DNA of 64,000 nt from Daphnia pulex. Lineage: Eukaryota > Arthropoda > Branchiopoda > Diplostraca > Daphniidae. Positions 11,898 through 22,774 of the stretch are shown piece by piece; position 1 is the first letter of the stretch, and each line of letters starts with the position of its first letter. The stretch is from the NCBI RefSeq assembly GCF_021134715.1, contig NC_060024.1, positions 7,874,001-7,938,000 on the forward strand, read 5' to 3'. The notes below the pieces were generated by a model that saw nothing but the letters and a program-made list of their open reading frames with translations, searched no databases and was not told the DNA's origin. A program made the position numbers and the translations under genes.

Positions 11898-11932
11898 CCT
11901 GTTCTACCTCGGAACCCGAGGTATAGAACAGG
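11898..11932. repeat. Strong DNA hairpin
   Basis: CCTGTTCTA pairs with TAGAACAGG and CCTCG pairs with CGAGG, giving a 14-bp stem with a two-base TA bulge and a five-base GAACC loop. It is GC-rich enough to be stable. Function unknown; it may mark an element end. Confidence 0.6.
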
Positions 11933-11939
11933 TACCTGT

Positions 11940-13499
11940 AGAACTGACCCCAGAGAAGGGGTTCACTTTCAGCAGAAACTAAGGCGTATTCTGTCTGGAT
12001 TCTCTAGCCGTCCCTCAACTTTCCTACCTCTTCGTAGTCGCTTAAAGGTCTCATACGAGATACGCCTTTTTCTCTAGCCTCACGCTACGTGAACCATCAA
12101 TACACTCCCGGTTCTGACATTGCGGATCTATCCTTTGCGAAAAGCTAACAATCTTGTCTTGAATCTCCACCATGTAACGCAGGCGCGCCCAGGTTAGGGA
12201 TGTATTGCACTAATGACAAATGGAATCAGCTACACAAAAACTTGCATAGAAAGGTTTACTACACGACAACTAGATAAACGTTCCAACTATCCGACGACTT
12301 GAGAACAAGACTTAGAATGAGGCCCTGCTCTCCCGGCTCTTTTAAAATCCTTTTTGGCAACTCCACGCCGCATCCTTCCCACCCAATTACAGTTCAATGG
12401 TCTTCATTCCCGTCCGTTCCTTGCACTCCAGTTGCGGCATCTGATCCCTGAGTCCGGCCGCTCCGATGACTCCACGTCCCCGCGCTCTCGATGCGTGACA
12501 ATATTGTCGGGATTTCTATGTACCAACTCTGCGGCCCTTTTGATTTTTTCATAAAAAATTGCCATTGCATTGGTCAGAGAGTGTTAATCGGTTGAACGAG
12601 TCTTATTCATAATTATTCGTGAGTAAATATCGACTGAGATATTCCATTTTCTTCATTGGAGAGTTTCTTGAGCACTGTAAAACCGGGTAGAAAATGTATT
12701 AGACAGATAAGGGAGTTTTCACATACTGCGTAACGTGATTTTGCGCTTTTAACCCCCCCCCCCACCACACAGCCTGTAACAAAAAGCTATACCCCCTCCT
12801 TCACAAAATTCTCGACCCCTTTTTTTAAAGAAATAACATGTCTAAGCTTGTTTTTTTCCCAAAGGGCTGTGGCGATGGAAAAATGATGTGCTTTTTTACT
12901 AAAACCCCCTCCCGCACAGAGTAATATTTTTTTCCCCTCGAAGCGTGACGTAATATATGAACGCTCCCTAATTAATTGTAAATAAATTAGTTTGAAGTCG
13001 CTTATTTCGTATTTCTGGTGAGATGGGAATATCATTCGTCTAATTTCACAAATGATTATTCGACACACTGATTTTTCAATTAGTAAAGATGGTTACAGAT
13101 ACCCAAGAGTTGATCTTCGCCAATTACTTTCTGGGTGTACTGCCACAATGGAAGCGTTTGGCGCTTCAATTCACTTGCTGAGGAAGTCCTAAATCCTTAA
13201 TTCTTTCGCCGGAGAATGTTTCTTACACCTCTTGGGGGACGAAGAGTTTTCAAGTTGATGGCGTGACGATACTGTTTCCCTCTGTGTCACGCAACTACCA
13301 GGGCACATATGTAAAAAAAATTCCCTGAGGAAAAAAATCCCTGCAGCTAATAAGTTGTGACACGCTAGTATTTTTTATGCTGACTGGGATGCTGACACAT
13401 TCTGATGCTAAACTAAGAAAGCTGTAGATTATGTCACAGGATTTTGTATTATTTATTAACGAAAAGTTTGCAATTATATAAAAAGTCATAACCACTTCT
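11940..13499. other. No recognised gene; possible LTR-like debris
   Basis: The 12300-12560 part is pyrimidine-rich and GC-richer than its flanks and could be an old LTR, but no TG..CA ends or duplicate were found. A run of about twelve C lies near 12751. The minus frame 13068-12787 (93 codons) has no domain. Confidence 0.3.
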
Positions 13500-15180
13500 A
13501 TGGTCAAGCTAAGGAAAAAGATGTTATGCTGGCGGACGGCCCTGCATCACTCATTCCAAACAATTTGAACTTTTTCGTGACCCGACTGTTACAGACGCGC
13601 CACTTTGTGCATGTTGTCAACACATTTTCTTTTTCCCACCCTCTCCTCTCCTCATCACGCCTCACCAGAAAAATATGCTCTGCTGAACTACAAAGGGAGT
13701 CATCAAGGATGGCTATGAGCGACGGCCAAGAAAAAGCCTTGCTCTTCATGGGACACAGAATTCGAGTATTAAATCCGCAAGTTTTCATTCAGAAGTTTCT
13801 GAACCTGATAAAAATGAACTGCGTGACTTATAGGACCAAAGAATGAGTCCATTGACTAAAAGATGAAACTAGATCCCATCTACTATCGGAAAAAGACTAA
13901 AGATCACTATGGAAAGAGGGGTATGAGCTGGCATGACTCAATCATCTAGTACTACACCATGGAGGACTTGGAAAGAACTTCTCCACTAATGTTAAAGAAG
14001 TCTGCCTTAATAATCTGCCTTAATAAACTATGAAAACAAGCAAAATAAATTTTCAGTTTTCTCCATTGTTGAAGCGATAATTTTGGCAATAAAGAAAAAA
14101 ATGCCTAGCATCGAAAAAATTTATTTTCAGTCAGACAATGCTGGGTTTTCCAATGTTGTTGATGCTTCTTCTTCCCTTTCCGTCTTACGCACACGGAATA
14201 GAAATATCCCACCTATTTCACATGGAAACCAAAGACGGAAAGTCCTTATTAGATGCCCACTTCGCTCGATCTATGCAACTGATAACATCCAAGTGAAATG
14301 AAGAATGATGCCGAGTGAATGAGAATGACATAATTTTTTCTTTTAAGAAGCTAGTTAAATCACATACTTTTTTGTGTTTGAAAATTACAATAGAATTCAT
14401 AATTTACCTAGATTTTCACTACTCACATGCCTACATTTAGGTAATGGCGATGGTAACCACCAACGATAGCTGAGCGAAAATTAAACTCTGTTGAGTTCCC
14501 ATACAATGTGTTGACGGCTCGACCAATACTTCATTTCATTTGTATCCCATTTAGATATTGGAGAAGGCAAAGAAATGAATATTAATCCATCGAAGTTCAC
14601 CTGTTTACCTGCAAATGGAACATGCGTTAATGAAGAAGCATAAGGCGACATGGGATCCTGTGACGAAGGAGATTGTTTGCAAACCAGAGGCATATCTGAT
14701 TCGGAATCTCTATCAGATGAAGACGATTCGTCATCTGCTGACGACTAAATTGAAGACGTGACAACTGAAGTCACTCCTGAAGCTGACAGTGAAGTCTTAT
14801 AAGGAAAGTGTTAGGCATCACATTCGTATGTGATCACAATATCGCAAAACAAGCAGCAAGATAAGGCCTAATTTAAATCCTGTTGCTGACCTTGAATTCC
14901 AAAATCGTCGAAAAGATATGAAGACGTATTTGATCAAACAATTACTAATAGTTGCAAGATGAAGGCGCAATCTCGTTCAGCCAAGCAGCTGATAACGTGT
15001 CCATTTTGCTCTCTCTCAAGATCCAAGCTCCCGAATTCACTAGTGACTGGGCCAAAAGACCGAAAATTGGTCAAATGTATGAGACGAAATACATAGAACC
15101 CTATCGTGAAATCATCGAAAGCTTCTACAATCTAGAAGAAGCCGACAAGAGAAACAAAAAAGTCCGGCGCAAATGTTAGA
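13500..15180 (+). pseudogene. Decayed ORF of an uncharacterised multicopy family
   Basis: Protein-like text runs through several frames on the plus strand. It includes YKGVIKDGYERRPRKSLALHG near 13690, FGKRGMSWH-like text near 13915, IFFVQSDNAG-like text (IEKIYFQSDNAGFSN) at 14110, and a terminal part ISFSQAADNV then WAKRPKIGQMY at 14952-15179. The order GKRG.SWH, then QDNAG, then a Ser/Asp/Glu linker is one I associate with a large unnamed family multiplied in many invertebrate genomes. That association is from memory and may be wrong. There are many stops and no intact frame. Confidence 0.4.
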
Positions 15181-15364
15181 AAACTTGAATGTACGCTATC
15201 CAGGCTTATCATCCAAAAATGAACTAAAATCAATCGACTTCAAACAAAGAAGAAATCTCGGGATTAATGAAAACTGGAAAGGGAATTTTGAAAGAAAATA
15301 AGGTCTTACTTTGGTTTTTGCATGCGAGATATGATAACACTGTTACAAATAAATTGTTGGGATA

Positions 15365-17086
15365 GTGTTGCAAAGAGCTCTGCAGTATGGACGTCACAAC
15401 TTTACTGAAGGAAATATGGCCAAAAAAGAAAGCGGAGCGGAGCTGTTGCGCCAGGAGTACTACGACGAGGTTTATCACCGGGAGCGATTCAAGGAGGCCG
15501 TCCAAGTAATCGTGGCCAACGAATCTCACCCCAATCCGGATTCGTCTGCCGGATCTTTGCCGCCTCCGCCCAATGCGACTCTTCCACTGCCACCACCTCC
15601 TCCGTCTTCTTCATCTTCTTCCGGCCATCATCGATCGTCTCCTTCGTCCTCCCACCTGCTCCTGGCGCCGTCGACGACGGTGCCCGAGGCCATTTCGACG
15701 GTCGTGTATCCGCCTTACAAGAAACTCCATCGCTACAACATTCCGACCAGATCGGATGTGCGCGATCTCCTAAGGAGCAAGGATCCCAATCATCTCAGCC
15801 CGGATTCCAGCTGCTCGACGACAGCCATCAATAAATCCATCCGCAACGAGTCAAGCACTTCGTCGTGGACCGCAGGTGGTAAGCAGCAGCACCACCACAT
15901 CCACCACCTCAGTGGTCACCATCCGTCTCACGGATCGCATCCGTTCAACAGCCGGAGTCCGTAACCGTCGCATTCGCATCAGTTCCACAGCATTAGCAGC
16001 AACGGATCCAACAGCCGATCGGCTCCATCTCCTCATCATCCGCATAATGAATCCGGCGGAAGCTCCGCCGGAAGTTTACTTTACAACGTCAACAACGTTG
16101 CCCAGATGTACTCCTCGGTCCATTTCAACATGTACGCTTACGGCGGAGCCGAATCGAGTGCATCCACCGGTGGAGGAAGTGGCAGCACTCCCACCGTCCC
16201 TCACCCCCTGGCTTCGGCTTCTTCTTCCTCATCCGCTGCTCACATCCATTTGCATTTACCGATGCCGCACAGTCCAGCGGCTTCGGCCGCCTCGTCATCC
16301 GGCGGTAACGGAGGAGATCGTTGCCGGGACCATCGTGACCCGTCCAAATCTTCCATCCGATCCAGCGCTTCATCTCTCAGTCCCAACTACAGCCAGGCCC
16401 TGCACTGCCACACCTCACCCGGAAGCGGATCGCTGTCTCCCATCGGATCGGGCAGTCCGTCTCCCAACGGAAGCCAAGGGCGCGGCTACCGCTCGCTGCC
16501 GTACCCGTTGAAGAAGAAGGACGGAAAAATGCACTACGAGTGCAACATTTGCTGCAAGACGTTCGGCCAGCTGTCCAACCTGAAATTTCACTTGTGGACG
16601 CATTCCGGCGAGCGCCCCTTCAAGTGCAACGTCTGCACCAAGATTTTCACCCAGCTGACCCACCTCCAGAAGCACCACCTGGTCCACACTGGGGAGAAAC
16701 CGCACCAGTGCGGCATTTGCAAGAAGAGATTCAGCAGCACGTCCAATCTCAAGACACATTTGTGGCTGCATTCCGGCCAGAAGCCCTACGCCTGCGATTT
16801 TTGTCCGGCCAAATTCACCCAGTTCGTCCTCTTGAAGTTGCACAAGCGATTGCACACCAACGAGCGGCCCTACACTTGCGGCGGATGCCAGAAGAAGTAC
16901 ATCAGCGCCAGCGGATTGCGGAAGAGCAGAAAGCACTCCTTGACGACAATGACGATCCGTGCTGGTAGTGGGGAAAATCGCCCTCGTGTTGATAAACGCT
17001 TCAACCATGGATTATTCCATGGATTTTTTATGTGTGTTTCTCAGATATCAGTCAAGAAGCGTGACGCCATAAAGAAGATTTTTTAA
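15365..17086 (+). pseudogene. Blimp-1/PRDM1 zinc-finger copy with in-frame stop
   Basis: The proline/serine/histidine-rich part (15365-15964) and the zinc-finger part (16106-17086) are in the same frame, broken only by TAA at 15962-15964. The second part contains [20 protein letters not shown], the lead-in to the arthropod Blimp-1 fingers, then fingers [48 protein letters not shown] and [13 protein letters not shown] with all Cys and His ligands. A fifth finger, [16 protein letters not shown], has lost its His pair. Trp replaces the Arg I expect in two fingers (HLWTH, HLWLH), which fits CpG decay. There is no PR/SET domain and no intron. The parent is a transcriptional repressor. This copy is probably dead, though the 16106 ORF alone could encode about 326 aa. 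Confidence 0.75.
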
Positions 17087-17194
17087 GCTAACGGCGGCCA
17101 ATACTCTGCGCAATTCGAAAAGGGTAAAACCAACCTTATCTTAACTCCCTCTGCGAAAGGCGACAAATACTCGTACTCAAGACGATTAACGTCA

Positions 17195-17863
17195 AACTTT
17201 ATTCAAAGAGATATTATTTGGACCGATTCAAAGAGGAACACACAGCGTATTGTAATTTGTGCGACTAAGCGCCATTTAAAGAAATTAGCAAAGGCAAGAA
17301 GATGGGAAGCAGATGGTACATTTTCTATTGTCCCCAAACCCTTCCATCAGCTTTTTGGAATCCACACTACAATCAGAAAGAAGGGTAATGTTAAATCGGT
17401 ACCTCTCCTCTTTGCTTTAATGTCTTTTCGAACCACAATTGCTTATGTCAAACTTTTGCGTGCTGTTGCTGAACTTATTAAGCCGTATAGCCTTCGTGGT
17501 TCTTTACAATTATTAGAAGTTAGTCTAGATTTTGAATCAGCAGCATGGAAGGGCTTTTCAAGAGTTTTCCCGGGAATTGAAATTCATAGTTTTTGCATTC
17601 ATTTTTATCAAGCGATTTTCAGGAAGATTCAGAAGCTTGGTTTATCTAAATTTTATTGTAACAACCCTAGAATACGTCGGCTTTGTATGAAACTAATGTC
17701 TTTAAATTTATTGCCCCATCGTTTCATTAGAAGCTCCTTTAACAACCTTAAATCTCTATTTAACTATGTCGAAAAATATTGGATCAAAGATGCAATTTGG
17801 AAACCCAAAATGTGGTCATCTTTCAATGTGGCCATTAGAACTGTACTAGATACTGATACATAA
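17195..17863 (+). mobile_element. MULE transposase domain remnant
   Basis: A nearly continuous frame reads TQRIVICATKRHLKKL, WEADGTFSIVPKPFHQLFGIH, PLLFALMS, then from 17420 TIAYVKLLRAVAELI, LDFESAAWKGFSRVFPGIEIHSFCIHFYQAI and LPHRFIRSSFNNL. This is the MULE-type DDE domain: the first Asp is in ADGTF, the second in the DFE motif, and the C..H region (CIHFYQ) follows. The frame lacks a clear start and ends at 17863. It belongs to the group that multiplies next to FLYWCH-type fingers in insects and crustaceans. Confidence 0.75.
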
Positions 17864-17995
17864 TAATATAAGATACATATAATATAAGATACTGATAGTC
17901 CTGTCGAGGGCTATCATGCTAGGCTAGGTAATGTTGTAGCTCAAAATTTAAAAGTTCCAATAATATAATATTTTCCCTATAGAAACAAAGATTTA

Positions 17996-18529
17996 ATGGC
18001 TTCTAGCAGTAATGAAGAAGACGCTCAATGGCGAGCCAAATGGCTGCTTCGGTTGCCTTGGATGACTGTAAACAGTATGATTGATATGGTATGATCGCCC
18101 TGTTTATAAATCGTTATGTCAGTTGAATAACGACGCTGCTCTCATAGTACACAACATTACTATCTTCTTTGAAGGTGATTATGTTAATTTCTACTGTTGT
18201 TCTTACTTCAAGTTAAATTTTCTGTTAATTATTAGCCTAGTTCATTACTGAATTAACGCTCTTATGTTTATTAAAACTAATAACCTTAATTTCCATTAAT
18301 ATCCAGGAAGAAAGCGTAATCGTTTTGACAGACGATTTGACGTCATCCGAAAGTCCCATTCAGTGTACGCGCCAACAGTTAATAAAAAAATGGCTGCTCT
18401 GAAAAAGGAACTGGAAGAACTAAGAGAACAACTTATATCAAAAGAAGAGTTGATTGATATTCTCATCAAGGAAAAAGATGCATTAAAGATGCGCTTAGAA
18501 TACGAAAAAAAAGAAGCAGGAAAAGCGTA
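17996..18529 (+). pseudogene. Coiled-coil gene, paralogue of the 31166 exon (frameshifted)
   Basis: An ATG at 17996 opens a 31-codon exon (MASSSNEEDAQWRAKW ...) ending ATTGATATG|GTATGA. An acceptor ATATCCAG precedes exon 2 at about 18306, which starts EESVIVLTDDLTSSESP and matches the DQGIILLTDDLT exon at 31166. A run of seven A at about 18386 shifts the frame, after which MAALKKELEELREQL ... EYEKKEAGKA (a coiled coil) runs to TAG at 18529. Both junctions are phase 0. The shift could be decay or an assembly error in the A run. Function unknown. Confidence 0.45.
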
Positions 18530-19600
18530 GCCAGCTTCCATTTTGTGATACGGAGGGAAGGGTAAACAAATTCTTGTCAATTAGGGCCGGAATGGAACCC
18601 ATTCCGGCCGATCAGTAAAAAAAATGGGCCGGAACAGAAGGGCCGGAAAGACGTGGGTCAACGGAGATCGAATTGACAAATTCAAATCTTAATTGCGGCA
18701 TCAGTTAATTATCGAACATTCTAATAATAAATAAACGAACTTAGAATTAATTATTGTTTAGCTTGCTATGATGTTCATAATTGGTTTCCACAAGTGTTAA
18801 GTCACATAGCGTACCATTATTGATAATAGAAAATTATCACATACGGTCAACTAAAAAATGTTTAAATCTGTGACTTGTCGTCCCCATAGATTTAAGATCG
18901 TTGCATACATACTAGCCTTAAACCACGGGAGGGCTTTTATTTTATATCATAATCTTCGTGGCTTATTAAGTACGTCACATCATTAAATCAAAAAATTTCA
19001 AAATTAAATATCGACAGGTTGAACATGTATCATTAACGTATTGGGAATAAAAAGTACTTGAAAGTGTATCAATGTCTTCGTGGAAGTGGTCGCTAATGAT
19101 ATTTCACATGTAGGCAGGGATATTAGCGTGAGTGTTCACTTCGTGAAATAAGGGGAAAAAAACTTTGTGTAAGCTTTACTGACCTTAATCAACGGATGGC
19201 CTCTGTTTATACAGAAACCCTCGGCTTATAACTTGCCATTCCCATATCACTGAAATATTTCGCATTAAAAATGTTTGAATTGATTGACATTAACAACGGC
19301 TCCCATCAACAACGCAGAGGTTAATTACATATCGTCTTAACTTTGAACTCATTTCAAATAGTGAGCAATGGTAGTCGTGTCGTGCTCCTAGTGAGCATTT
19401 AATATTTCAGCGATATAATTAAAAATATAACTGCGTAAAAATATAAGCGTCCGTTAAATTGGGTACAGTAAGATGATTCATATTCTAGAGTGGTTACTAG
19501 TTAAAATTGTGTATCAATCCCAAGATTGTAACTTTATTACCTTCATAGATCGATATTGTTAAGCCCTACTGTCGTAGAAAGTAAGAAAAGTAAGTAAGTA
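18530..19600. other. Non-coding, with a 9-bp-stem hairpin at 18585-18609
   Basis: No open frame of note. GGCCGGAAT and ATTCCGGCC flank a 7-base loop, and the GGGCCGGAA word recurs twice just downstream, suggesting the end of a small mobile element. This kilobase is absent between exon and repeat in the 31166-31807 paralogue, so it may be an insertion. Confidence 0.4.
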
Positions 19601-19929
19601 AGGCCAAGATTGTATTGTGTTTGTGTTTTAGATTAATGATGAGTCACCATCCACCAGACCGTTAAAGTGGGGAGAGCTCTTAACCCTGCAGTCGTTAGCA
19701 GCGAGAGTGAGCAAGGTGCGTCGTCTGCTACTGGCTTTCGTTTTGTTTCCCCATTCCCTTACTCTCGGTTGCCAGATTAAATTAAATCGACTTGGCCTTT
19801 TCTACTGAAACTAGTGTTGCAAACAAATTTAGTCAAAGTGTTACCTAGACCATGGGTATGGAGATATGGTTTTCAGTCTCCATGTTCAATTTCCCATAAG
19901 AGGGGGATCCACTCATTTTAATAAAAATA
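19601..19929 (+). repeat. 330-base duplicated block, copy 1
   Basis: From AGGCCAAGATTGTATT to the final AAAAATA it matches 31476-31807 with about eight differences that I could count. It has no long open frame. Both copies lie downstream of a homologous coiled-coil exon. Confidence 0.8.
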
Positions 19930-20064
19930 TGTAGCGGAATCACGCCACTAAACGGGTGTGTAAGTGGACTACATGCTATTTCCCTTGAAAATGCATGAAC
20001 ATATTTTCATTTTTGCTACAATTGCTATCATTTAAGTAGGGGAGAGAGTTTATATATTTATTTA

Positions 20065-20092
20065 CAGTCCCCTCCATAAGTATGGGATCACC
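20065..20092 (+). mobile_element. Tc1/mariner-type terminal repeat remnant
   Basis: TA followed by CAGTCCCCTCCATAAGTATG is the consensus-like start of Tc1 elements. No transposase and no matching opposite terminus were found. A related CCAAAAGTAT word appears at about 20261. Confidence 0.4.
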
Positions 20093-20735
20093 CCGCGCCG
20101 TTCCATAAGGCGGCGTGTATTTTTCTAGTTGGTTTTTCGGGTGGTAAAAAGTGAAAAAATGACATAAATTCACAAAACTTGGAATTTATGTCATTCTACC
20201 TCTTTTGTTTTGTCTGAATTTTTTTCAGATTTTTTCGTTCATGGGATAGGCCTCTAAAAGTGGCTCCAAAAGTATCGGATCGTTCCGACGCCAACCATGT
20301 TATCTTATGGCCCAAACTTGTTTTCACATAGCTTTTTATATATTCATTTTTTTAGAAGGAATTTTTATTTTCAAACCGTGTATACACTACCCCTTCATAA
20401 ACTAACTGTGAGTTTTGCATGATGATCCGAATCATTTTCGAATTTTACCAGATTTATTCATTTCCCGAGTTTCTGAAACCAGAGACTGCAGAAGACTTCA
20501 TTTACGGTAACACCTTGTAGGTTATATTGGCAAGAGCTTAGGGTGCTTTGTTGCTAGAGGGCACCGGTGTTTCCCACTTTTACCCTTACTGCTAAAAGTA
20601 AAATTACAATATCTTATTGATTAGTTTATTTCACTAAGATTTATATCCATAGTTGGAATCAGCGAAAAAAACTGAATTTATTGGTGTTTTTTATTAATAT
20701 TTTCATGAAAATGCCCCACCCGACTAGCTTTAACA

Positions 20736-22015
20736 CGGCGACATAGCAAAGAATGCCGTCCTTAATATTGAGTAGTCCATGGTCAATGTCGATTTACTCT
20801 GGACTGCGTTCTCTGAAAAATATCGACATTCCCGGCTTACTGATTTGTGCACTGTTGCCAAACATTTCTTTTTTTTCTTATCTTTTATTTTCCTTGGACA
20901 CCGTCTCTCAAAATTTGAAGGTTGGAGTAGTCTCACGCAATCTCACAATTATCTCAAATATCGAATTAGAAGGAATACATTTGGAATTCAAACTAAATTG
21001 TTAAAAAGATGTTACATTTGATAGACATGGCCCTGATGGACTCAAAAGTAGCTAACCTCCACAAAAGACAAATGTAGTCTGCATTATTTCAGAATGCTAA
21101 ACGTTTCGTTTGTTCAACGTTTGAACAGCTAACATTCTTCTACAAAAAACAATATGGGGCGTGGTGGTTCTTTTAAATGAAAAGTTAAATGTATGATGCG
21201 CATCAAATAAAAAACCGTTTTGAAAAAAGTTGGATATATTTTTAGTTTAATTTAAAAAAAGAGAAGAGTTAGGCGGGCTTTTCTTCGCGAACAGCCCGGA
21301 ACCCGCGCCCGTTAGGGGGTATCCTAAAAATTTCCTTTCTCTCCTCTTTTTTTCTAAAATTTTCCAAAATGTCTCAATCTTTACTGATTTGGTTTCCATC
21401 AATTCAAATCATTTACTCAAGCTAAATCATTCTTTTTAACACACTTAAGCCTATTTTCATCAAAGGGTGCTGAATTTACAAGAAGAAGTTGGATATAATT
21501 TTAGTTTCATTAAAAAAAGAGAAGACTTAGGCGGGCTATTCGTAGCGAACAGCCCGGATCCCGCGCCCGTTAGGGGGTATCCTAAAAATTTCCTTCCTCT
21601 CCTCTTTTTTTTCTAAAATTTTCCGAAATATCTCAATCATCACTGGTTTCCATCAATTCAAATCATTCACTTCAGTTAAATCATTCACTTTAACACACTT
21701 AAGCTCATTTCCACCAAAGGGTGCTGAACTTACGAGAAGATTGGGAAATGTTGAGTAGTTCACAATGTAAGTCTATATTCTTAAAAAACAAATGTGAGAT
21801 GAAAAAATGTGAGATGTCAATGTCGATTCACACTGGACTGCGTTCTCTGAAATATAGCCAACTTAGTCGAACTTGTTGGTTAAACCAGAAACTTGTTGGA
21901 GTAGAGTCTCGCGCAATCTCACAATTGTCTCAAATATCAAATTAAAACGAATACATTTGGAATTGAAACTTAATTGTTAAAAAGATGTTACATTTGATAG
22001 ACATGGCCCTGATGA
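20736..22015. repeat. Nested direct repeats, X-Y-Y'-X' layout
   Basis: Segment X (about 20775-21040) recurs as X' (about 21795-22010), sharing for example GGACTGCGTTCTCTGAAA and TTAAAAAGATGTTACATTTG. Between them lie two head-to-tail units of about 250 bases, Y (21226-21481) and Y' (21484-21730), both holding GCCCGTTAGGGGGTATCC and a GGGCT...AGCCC hairpin. Differences are scattered, so the duplication is not recent. No coding content. Confidence 0.7.
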
Positions 22016-22774
22016 ACTCGTTCCTCTGACATAAGCCATCAGCTAGGGCGTGGGCGTATCGACGCAGTCACAAATGTATTAGGGAGGACGTCCGCAAAAG
22101 TCTTCACGAATACCTTGCCCTAACTGACCGAATCGAAGATTTCGAAATACCAATCAAAAATGTTAGTCTGTTTTCAAGTAACTAGAGTAAATTTTGTTTG
22201 AAGTCAGAACTCGTTCAGACAAACTTAAATGTAATAAACAAATTCCCCATTTTTGACGCGATTGAGCAATTTGTTATGTTATGTTTAAGTGGAAGGTATA
22301 AATGTCAATGTCTGGCTAGCTCTTGATTTCTGGGGAAGAAGTGAATAAACTAAGATTTCTTGTATAGTGATCGAATAGAAACTGTCGAATCTAGAATTTC
22401 AATTTTCGTCAACAACTCGTTGATAGTAATGGTTTTTTAATGGAGTTTAGGGGAAATCCTCTCATTAACAGATTTCCGAGGATTAGCGCAAACGTCAGTG
22501 GTATTATTCGTGTGCAATAAGTATATGAAAACAACAAACTGGCTTCATCCAAGTTGTTCTGCAATTCCCTAAACAGTAGATTTTTTGCACCACCGAACGT
22601 TACTATAGGAAATCCTAAAATTGTTTTGAAACGCATGTTCGTTTTATAAACGATGTCATTAGAAATAATCCAGAACTGGAACCCACAATTCTGAAATCGC
22701 AAGAGGGAAGCAGTCTAGATTATTGTCAAACAAATCACTGTGTTGTAAAATTGCGTTCCGTTAAATTTTTTAAA

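Noticed and set aside
15030..15052. GAATTCACTAGTGA-like text resembling a cloning-vector polylinker
   Set aside because: Only about 15 bases match the vector I recall, and the text continues as protein-like sequence on both sides, so chance is more likely than contamination.
16415..17008. 197-codon minus-strand frame opposite the zinc fingers
   Set aside because: It is the antisense of a GC-rich zinc-finger sequence, with no independent features.
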